Source: Firmicutes bacterium CAG:124 (GTDB lineage Bacteria > Bacillota > Clostridia > Oscillospirales > Oscillospiraceae). From it: 11,324 bases of DNA. The notes under the pieces were generated by a model, which was not told where the DNA came from, did no database searches, and worked only from the letters and a program-made list of their open reading frames with translations. The position numbers and the translations under genes are program-made. The stretch lies in assembly GCA_000432135.1 (NCBI GenBank), contig HF990567.1:1-11324 (forward strand), in the 5' to 3' direction. This document shows, in pieces, positions 7,013-11,324 of this stretch; position 1 is the first letter of the stretch; each line of letters starts with the position of its first letter.

Positions 7013-7046
7013 GTGCAATGTGGACTGCACAATTAAATATGTGCAC
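7013..7046 (-). promoter_or_regulatory. tdh leader with two mutually exclusive hairpins
   Basis: In the tdh transcript leader, TGCACA (7045-7040) can pair perfectly with TGTGCA (7031-7026). Alternatively, the second of these arms (GTGCA, 7030-7026) can pair with TGCAC (7017-7013). The arm at 7026-7030 is shared, so only one stem forms at a time. It does not match any riboswitch class I recognise, and the stems are short. Confidence 0.3.
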
Positions 7047-7057
7047 CCTATAAAGAC

Positions 7058-7086
7058 ATATTACCGGACAAATCCGGTCCTGTCAA
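7058..7086 (-). promoter_or_regulatory. tdh-kbl promoter with an embedded operator-like palindrome
   Basis: On the minus strand a perfect TTGACA (7086-7081) is followed by exactly 17 bases and TAATAT (7063-7058; 4 of 6 positions). The spacer holds ACCGGA-N4-TCCGGT (7078-7063), a perfect 6+6 inverted repeat that overlaps the first base of the -10 and occupies the spacer. A repressor bound there would block RNA polymerase. Transcription would start near 7051, leaving a leader of about 75 bases. Confidence 0.7.
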
Positions 7087-7103
7087 GGGGAATTTGGTGT
7101 TTT

Positions 7104-7127
7104 AAAACAAAAACGTTCCGCAGAACG
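7104..7127 (-). terminator. Rho-independent terminator after the AraC-family remnant
   Basis: On the minus strand CGTTC-TGCG-GAACG (7127-7114) is followed at once by TTTTTGTTTT (7113-7104). An alternative register pairs TTCCG with CGGAA. It lies about 60 bases after the remnant's stop codon (7188-7186) and just upstream of the tdh promoter, so it insulates tdh. Confidence 0.7.
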
Positions 7128-7185
7128 GAAACATAATAGGACGTTAGCACCAAAACCGGATGCTTCGCGCACTACAGACGCGGCG

Positions 7186-7330
7186 TCATTCCGGTTCGTG
7201 CACGCCGTTCCAGTATTCCCTCGGCGCACATTGGTAAAAGCGCCGGAACTGCTTGGAAAAATATGAGTGAGGACATGATCAGAACGCCTGTTATTCTTGA
7301 TCGAGCAGGCAATTTTGATCGATAAATAGA
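7186..7330 (-). pseudogene. Decayed C-terminal end of an AraC-family transcription regulator
   Basis: The minus-strand frame 7266-7186 reads SYFSKQFRRFYQCAPREYW followed by seven residues and a TGA. This is the hallmark last helix-turn-helix of AraC/XylS regulators (SYFSKxFRRxxGxxPxxYR). Upstream, the same frame meets in-frame stops (for example TGA near 7278 and TAA near 7290), and other frames show only scrambled pieces of the expected first part of the helix-turn-helix. No start or ribosome site serves it. It is therefore the 3' relic of a larger gene, still followed by its terminator (7104-7127). Only the last 26 codons are convincing; the extent upstream to about 7330 is approximate. Confidence 0.7.
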
Positions 7331-7370
7331 AAACACCCCGCTGTAGCAAATCATCACTACGGCGGGGTGT
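7320..7370 (-). terminator. Rho-independent terminator of the NifU-like/GGGtGRT operon
   Basis: On the minus strand the arms at 7370-7357 and 7346-7333 form a 14-bp stem with one G-U pair (core ACACCCCGC/GCGGGGTGT) and a 10-base loop, followed by TTTCTATTTATC. It lies about 120 bases beyond the GGGtGRT stop and would end that transcript before the AraC remnant. Confidence 0.8.
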
Positions 7371-7421
7371 ACGAGTGTGGTGTACTAATAGTGTACAAAT
7401 AATGTACTAGTGTACATCATC
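7368..7421. repeat. Array of five TGTAC repeats at about one helical turn
   Basis: TGTAC begins at 7368, 7381, 7392, 7403 and 7411. The middle units form near-identical 11-mers (TGTACTAATAG, TGTACAAATAA), followed by shorter units. GTAC is itself a palindrome, so each unit reads the same core on both strands. The 11-base spacing puts most copies on one face of the helix. They lie in the 3' untranslated region of the GGGtGRT operon and upstream of the AraC relic. Confidence 0.6.
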
Positions 7422-7489
7422 TCACTGCATTTATCCACTTTTAAGCACGGCTGAAGGCATTGAAAACACTTGGTTTTTGCCAATCAGGC

Positions 7490-8488
7490 TTACTTCATGG
7501 CCTCTTCAACTGCGACTGCAACCGCAACCGTAGCGCCGACCATGGGGTTGTTACCCATGCCCAGGAAGCCCATCATCTCGACGTGCGCAGGGACGGAGGA
7601 GGAGCCTGCGAACTGTGCATCGGAGTGCATACGGCCCATGGTGTCGGTCATGCCGTAGGAAGCGGGGCCTGCGGCCATGTTGTCCGGGTGCAGGGTACGG
7701 CCCGTGCCGCCGCCGGAAGCGACGGAGAAATACTTCTTGCCCATCTGGACGCACTCCTTCTTGTAGGTGCCTGCGACCGGATGCTGGAAGCGGGTGGGGT
7801 TGGTGGAGTTACCGGTGATGGAGACGTCGACGCCTTCCTTGTGCATGATGGCAACGCCCTCGCGGACATCGTCAGCGCCGTAGCAGCGGACGTTGGCGCG
7901 CTCGCCCTCGGAGTAGCGGATCTCGCGGACGATCTTGAGTTCGCCGGTGTAGTAGTCGAACTGGGTCTGGACATAGGTGAAGCCGTTGATACGGGAGATG
8001 ATCTGGGCAGCGTCCTTGCCGAGGCCGTTCAGGATGACGCGCAGAGGCTTTTTACGGGCCTTATTCGCGTTCTTGACGATGCCGATGGCGCCCTCAGCGG
8101 CCGCAAAGGACTCGTGGCCTGCGAGGAAGCAGAAGCACTCGGATTCCTCGGACAGGAGCATGGCGCCCAGATTGCCGTGGCCGAGGCCAACCTTGCGGTC
8201 GTCGGCGACGGAGCCGTCGATGCAGAAGGCCTGCAGGCCCTCGCCGATGGCGGTAGCGGCTTCGGCAGCGGTCTTGACGCCTTTCTTCATGGCGATGGCA
8301 GCGCCGACGGTGTATGCCCAGCACGCGTTTTCGAAGCAGATGGGCTGAATGCTCTTGACGATCTCATACGGGTCAAAGCCCTTGGCCTGGCACATTTCGC
8401 GGCAAGCCTCGACGGACTCGATGCCGTACTGCTTGAGGACGCCGTTGATCTTGTCAATTCTTCTGTCGTAGTTTTCAAACAAAGCCAT
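7490..8488 (-). CDS. GGGtGRT family protein of unknown function
   Basis: The 332-residue protein carries the signature GGGTGRT at 259-265, followed by LHPDNMAAGPASYGMTD, and ends in a glycine- and alanine-rich tail (GFLGMGNNPMVGATVAVAVAV). This is the family named GGGtGRT in Pfam; length matches the usual ~330 residues. No biochemical function is known to me. It has nine cysteines (29, 33, 51, 56, 89, 118, 120, 202, 246), including CxxxC, CxxxxC and CxC pairs. Together with the NifU-like partner this suggests metal or iron-sulfur chemistry; that is inference. No signal peptide is seen; the C-terminal Ala/Val run is probably a buried helix rather than a membrane span. AAAAGGAGG lies upstream of the ATG at 8488, and 18 bases separate it from the preceding gene. 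Confidence 0.88.
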   Translation of the reverse strand: MALFENYDRRIDKINGVLKQYGIESVEACREMCQAKGFDPYEIVKSIQPICFENACWAYTVGAAIAMKKGVKTAAEAATAIGEGLQAFCIDGSVADDRKVGLGHGNLGAMLLSEESECFCFLAGHESFAAAEGAIGIVKNANKARKKPLRVILNGLGKDAAQIISRINGFTYVQTQFDYYTGELKIVREIRYSEGERANVRCYGADDVREGVAIMHKEGVDVSITGNSTNPTRFQHPVAGTYKKECVQMGKKYFSVASGGGTGRTLHPDNMAAGPASYGMTDTMGRMHSDAQFAGSSSVPAHVEMMGFLGMGNNPMVGATVAVAVAVEEAMK

Positions 8489-8506
8489 TTTCGTGTCCTC
8501 CTTTTC

Positions 8507-9199
8507 TTATTCCTGACGCGGGTCGATATACTTCGCCGCGGTGTCCCACTGACCATAGTGGCCGGTGGCCTTCTTGATGGCCTCGGCAGGCTCGTCGCCC
8601 TTCTTGATGAAGTCCATCATCTTGCCGAAGTTGATGAATTCGTAGCCGACGATCTCGTCGTCCTTGTTGAGCGCGATCTTGGAGCAGTAGCCCTCGGCCA
8701 TTTCGAGGTAGCGCGGGCCTTTTTCCTTCGTGGCGAACATCGTGCCGACCTGGCTTCTGAGGCCCTTGCCGAGGTCTTCCAGAGAAGCGCCGACGGCGAG
8801 GCCGTCCTCGGAGAACGCGGACTGGCTGCGGCCATAGACGATCTGCAGGAACAGCTCGCGCATGGCGGTGTTGATAGCGTCGCAGACGAGGTCGGTGTTG
8901 AGGGCCTCAAGAATGGTCTTGCCGATGAGAATTTCGGAAGCCATTGCGGCGGAATGGGTCATGCCGGAACAGCCGATCGTCTCGACCAGAGCCTCTTCGA
9001 TGACGCCGTTCTTGATATTCAGGCTCAGCTTGCATGCGCCCTGCTGCGGTGCGCACCAGCCCACGCCATGGGTAAAGCCGGAGATATCCTTGATTTCCTT
9101 TGCCTGCACCCACTTGCCCTCTTCGGGAATGGGAGCCGGGCCATGATACGCGCCCTTGGCAACCGGGCACATATGCTTGACTTCTGCAGTATAGATCAT
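8507..9199 (-). CDS. NifU-like iron-sulfur cluster scaffold homologue
   Basis: The 230-residue protein resembles the IscU/NifU N-terminal scaffold domain. Its GACKLSLNIKNGVIEEA and ETIGCSGMTHSAAMASE segments align with the IscU core around two of the three cluster-binding cysteines (Cys56 and Cys77 here). The aspartate that normally follows the first of these is not present, and further cysteines occur at 11, 49, 106 and 172. At 230 residues it is longer than IscU (about 130), with an extra C-terminal part ending near KATGHYGQWDTAAKYIDPRQE, which matches no domain I know. It is co-transcribed with the GGGtGRT gene and has no sulfur donor (SufS/NifS) beside it, so a role in general cluster assembly is not assured. 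GAAAGGAAG precedes the ATG at 9199. Confidence 0.85.
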   Translation of the reverse strand: MIYTAEVKHMCPVAKGAYHGPAPIPEEGKWVQAKEIKDISGFTHGVGWCAPQQGACKLSLNIKNGVIEEALVETIGCSGMTHSAAMASEILIGKTILEALNTDLVCDAINTAMRELFLQIVYGRSQSAFSEDGLAVGASLEDLGKGLRSQVGTMFATKEKGPRYLEMAEGYCSKIALNKDDEIVGYEFINFGKMMDFIKKGDEPAEAIKKATGHYGQWDTAAKYIDPRQE

Positions 9200-9256
9200 A
9201 TACAGGTCTTCCTTTCAAGAATTCTAAAAGCCGGAATTGGCTATTATTACGATTGG

Positions 9257-9285
9257 ATTATACCCAGATTCGCGTGGGAAGTCAA
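9257..9285 (-). promoter_or_regulatory. Strong promoter of the NifU-like/GGGtGRT operon
   Basis: On the minus strand TTGACT (9285-9280; 5 of 6) is followed by exactly 17 bases and a perfect TATAAT (9262-9257). Transcription would start near 9250, giving a leader of about 50 bases. No palindromic operator is evident, consistent with high constitutive expression. Confidence 0.85.
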
Positions 9286-9428
9286 GAATTTGCAGAAAAT
9301 TAGCGGGAAGCTGATGATGAAGCGAGCGGGATATGCCGCACCGGCACGTTCCGCGTCGAGTATCAGCTTGACTTTCGCACAGTATGGCATTCCGGCAGAC
9401 GCACAGCTTTGGCAGGGCCGGAAGCAGA

Positions 9429-10682
9429 TCATCGCTTCCCCGTCAGATGCAGCACGCGGTCTGCGAGGCCGCAGAAGAGCAGGCCGCAGGCGAGGGCCTC
9501 ATCCTCTGCGTCGGCCATGGCGGGGACGAATTCGAACGCCGCACCGAAGGCGTCTGCAAGCGACTCAGACGTGCGGCCCGTCAGCGTCCGCACGTCATAG
9601 ACAGGACGCTTCATGCAGACGGCCTCGCTTCCGGCTGCGGACAGAAACGCCAGCTCGTCCGCGCGGAACAGGATCAGCGGCGCGTTCTCACCGAGATACG
9701 CGTCAACGGCGGGCAGGAGCCGGGCCAGCCTCGGCGCGTCCTGCGTCATGCGTTCCGTCACGCCCGCCTCGCGGGCGTATTTTGTCAGACCATTTTCCGG
9801 GCTTACGCAGGCGGTCAGCGCGGATTCCGGCGCAAAGCGGCGGAATTTCAGGATCGAAAGCTGCGCAATTTCGCCGCGCGAGGGGCTTTTGCCCGTTGTT
9901 TTGAACGCGAGAACGTAAAATGTTTCCAGAGATTCCGGCGCGGTCTTCCGCGTGAGCGCCGCAGTGTCGGGCGGCGTGTAGTCCGGCCTCTTTTCCGGCG
10001 CAGGCGCGTCGGCCAGTCCCGGCTGAATGGGCCGGAGCTGCTTTTTTACGCCCTCGAACCATTTCTGCCCCCGCAGCGCGGCCTCAAGCGCCGCCTGTTG
10101 CTGCGCGGCCTGCTTCAAAACGGCGGCGCTCAGATCCTCCAGCAGATCGCCGGACGTGCGGCGGCTGGGGATCCTGCCGTGCCTGCCGAAGCCCGGCAGA
10201 AGAAATTCGTTGGAATACTCGACAAAGCGCGCCTTTTCCCGCAGGATCGCAGCCGTCTGCGCATCTGCCTTCGCGCTGTCCCAGCGGGTGCAGAAGGCCT
10301 TGCAGAGCCGGATATCCCGTTCCAGCATCCATGCCGGGCCGCGGCACGAAAGCGCGTCAATGCGCGTATACGCGTCCGCGAGCGTTTTATACAGCGCCTC
10401 CGCCTCCGGCTGCGGCAGCGGGGGCATTTTCGGCTGCACGGGTGGGTCGGTCAGAATATCCGGCAGCAGCTCCGGCGCGGAAAGCTCCGCCGGGGCAGGC
10501 ACGGGAGCTGCGGGAGCCGCCTGCGGCTCCTGCTTTTCCGCCCGCTTCGGCAGCGCGCTCACAACGACGGCGGCAAGCCCGCCCGCAGACAGGATCCCGG
10601 CTGCGATCAGGCTGTACTGCGCGGCGGCAAAGCCCAGCAGGATCAGCAAAAATCCAATGATAATGCCCTTGACGGAACGCAC
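9429..10682 (-). CDS. Membrane-anchored protein with a degenerate DnaQ-like (DEDD) exonuclease fold
   Basis: The 417-residue protein starts with two hydrophobic segments (about 5-22 and 24-43) that should form a membrane hairpin. A Pro/Ala-rich linker (about 52-92), an alpha-helical middle region (about 93-215) and a second linker follow. From about 254 the sequence tracks PolC/DnaQ-type 3'-5' exonucleases: FYVLAFKTTGKSPSRGEIAQ stands where they have the DLETTG strand, VSPENGLT-GVTE-MTQDAP fits their middle region, and YDVRTLTGR-SLADAFG their late helix. The catalytic D-x-E is replaced by A-x-K (259-261), and the later NxxFD and HxxxxD motifs are also lost. It is probably a non-catalytic binding domain. 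The start is GTG at 10682, 7 bases after AAAGGAGG; an ATG at 10687 is out of frame. It follows the GNAT gene by 20 bases. No specific name applies. Confidence 0.7.
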   Translation of the reverse strand: MRSVKGIIIGFLLILLGFAAAQYSLIAAGILSAGGLAAVVVSALPKRAEKQEPQAAPAAPVPAPAELSAPELLPDILTDPPVQPKMPPLPQPEAEALYKTLADAYTRIDALSCRGPAWMLERDIRLCKAFCTRWDSAKADAQTAAILREKARFVEYSNEFLLPGFGRHGRIPSRRTSGDLLEDLSAAVLKQAAQQQAALEAALRGQKWFEGVKKQLRPIQPGLADAPAPEKRPDYTPPDTAALTRKTAPESLETFYVLAFKTTGKSPSRGEIAQLSILKFRRFAPESALTACVSPENGLTKYAREAGVTERMTQDAPRLARLLPAVDAYLGENAPLILFRADELAFLSAAGSEAVCMKRPVYDVRTLTGRTSESLADAFGAAFEFVPAMADAEDEALACGLLFCGLADRVLHLTGKR

Positions 10683-10702
10683 GGCATTTCCTCCTTTGCG
10701 AT

Positions 10703-11185
10703 TTACACGGAACGCTGCGGGAACTTTTCCAGACAGTAAAGCTGTTCCTCGTCCAGCCGGTCGCCGCCGGGGGCGAAGGCGTAACCGAGTTCCTGATAAA
10801 AATGCAGCGCGTTGATGGAAGCGGGGATCACGACGCGCGGCGCGCGCAAAAACAGCGGATCGTGCTCGATCGTCTCAATGAGCGCGCGGCCTACGCCGCG
10901 CTTCTGCTTCTCCGGCAGCACAAAGACGGAATAGAAGCAGCCCTCAGCCGGGTTTTTGTGGTACGGCCCAAAGGCGGCGCAGCCGATCACGGTCCCGTCA
11001 TCCTCGCAGGCGACGTAGAAGTGCATCTGTTCGCCGCGTCTCAGGAAGTACGCGCGATCCTGCTGGGCGACCATTTCCTCGACGAAGGCCGCGTCATAGA
11101 CAGCGCCGGAGGTGATGCGGGTGGCAAGCTCCGACACGCGGACGACCGCGTCTGCATCGGCGGGGGCAAAACGGCGGATATACAT
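10703..11185 (-). CDS. GNAT-family N-acetyltransferase
   Basis: The 160-residue protein is a single GNAT domain, which transfers an acetyl group from acetyl-CoA to an amine. The acetyl-CoA pyrophosphate-binding motif is VLPEKQKRGVGRALIE (Q/R-x-x-G-x-G/A), preceded by the usual beta-bulge strand GCFYSVFV. The late NALHFYQELGYAF segment is the typical motif B. Substrate unknown; nothing marks it as a RimI, antibiotic or polyamine enzyme. GGGAGG lies 9 bases before the ATG at 11185, inside the end of the upstream recQ frame. One base separates the recQ stop from this ATG, so translation is likely coupled. Confidence 0.9.
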   Translation of the reverse strand: MYIRRFAPADADAVVRVSELATRITSGAVYDAAFVEEMVAQQDRAYFLRRGEQMHFYVACEDDGTVIGCAAFGPYHKNPAEGCFYSVFVLPEKQKRGVGRALIETIEHDPLFLRAPRVVIPASINALHFYQELGYAFAPGGDRLDEEQLYCLEKFPQRSV

Positions 11186-11186
11186 A

Positions 11187-11324
11187 TTACGATTCCTCCC
11201 TGTGTGTATGTGTATAGTGCCTGATCTCGTTTAAAAATGCCGCGCCGTAACGCTCGGCCTTGACATGGCCGACGCCGGAAACCTCCAGCAGCTCCTGCAT
11301 GGAGCCGGGCCGCTTCGCGGCCAT
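11187..11324 (-). CDS. recQ: C-terminal end of a RecQ-type helicase (HRDC domain), cut by the window edge
   Basis: The last 45 codons read MAAKRPGSMQELLEVSGVG, then HVKAERYGAAFLNEIRHY and a polar tail to a TAA at 11189-11187. The pattern 'MA..RP.S..ELL.VSGVG..KAERYG..FL..I' is the distinctive HRDC (helicase and RNase D C-terminal) domain that ends RecQ DNA helicases. The Met at the window edge is internal; the helicase core lies outside. RNase D also carries HRDC, but the KAERYG motif at the extreme C-terminus favours RecQ. Confidence 0.8.
   Translation of the reverse strand: MAAKRPGSMQELLEVSGVGHVKAERYGAAFLNEIRHYTHTHREES

Noticed and set aside
7267..7430. CRISPR-like or transposon-end origin for the short repeats
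   Set aside because: The units are only 8-11 bases without unique spacers, and no Cas, transposase or integrase gene lies nearby.
9308..9369. AAGCTGAT (9308-9315) and ATCAGCTT (9362-9369) inverted repeat as a terminator for the recQ operon
   Set aside because: The arms are 8 bp with a 46-base loop and no U-run on the minus strand, too weak to call.
9247..9432. A minus-strand 61-codon frame whose ATG overlaps the TGA of the membrane protein (ATGA), with four cysteines near its start
   Set aside because: It has no ribosome site of its own, and its 3' half runs through the -35 and -10 boxes of the NifU-like operon promoter. It resembles no family I know, so it is more likely a chance open frame.

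Overview
The window looks like a chromosomal stretch from a moderately GC-rich anaerobic Firmicute, most likely a gut clostridium of the Oscillospirales type. This is inferred from strong AAGGAGG-type ribosome sites before nearly every gene, sigma-A-like promoters, and the gene content: the GGGtGRT/NifU-like pair, an M3 oligopeptidase, the Tdh-Kbl threonine pathway and a C26 glutamine amidotransferase. No rRNA, tRNA, CRISPR array, insertion sequence or phage gene was seen. Most genes lie on the minus strand.

Left part (1-2811, mainly plus strand). About 400 bases of mostly non-coding DNA with an AT-rich palindrome precede a class I glutamine amidotransferase of the C26 (gamma-glutamyl-GABA hydrolase-like) family at 404-1093. 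Next comes a mosaic locus (1182-2759). An intact promoter, 5' hairpin and Shine-Dalgarno site lead into about 20 codons. An in-frame, roughly 1.09-kb internal piece of a secreted beta-helix-type repeat protein follows, and then the middle of a nucleotidyltransferase-like protein in another frame. The locus ends in an unrelated tail and a strong bidirectional terminator (2774-2811). It is either a genuine recombination scar or a chimeric assembly, and it is the most anomalous stretch in the window.

Middle part (2855-7492, minus strand). An M3-family oligoendopeptidase has its own promoter. Upstream of it is a two-gene threonine-degradation operon: tdh (L-threonine 3-dehydrogenase) and kbl (2-amino-3-ketobutyrate CoA ligase). 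Together they turn threonine, NAD+ and CoA into glycine and acetyl-CoA. The tdh promoter carries a perfect inverted repeat between its -35 and -10 boxes, followed by a leader that can form two competing hairpins. Between tdh and the next operon lie the decayed 3' end of an AraC-family regulator, two minus-strand terminators and a small array of TGTAC repeats spaced about one helical turn apart.

Right part (7490-11324, minus strand). A consensus promoter (TTGACT-17-TATAAT) drives a NifU-like iron-sulfur scaffold homologue and a GGGtGRT-family protein. This pair has no function known to me. Upstream of it, reading in the same direction, are the C-terminal end of a RecQ-type helicase (HRDC domain, cut by the window edge), a GNAT acetyltransferase starting one base after the recQ stop, and a membrane-anchored protein whose C-terminal DnaQ-like exonuclease fold has lost its recognisable catalytic acidic residues.
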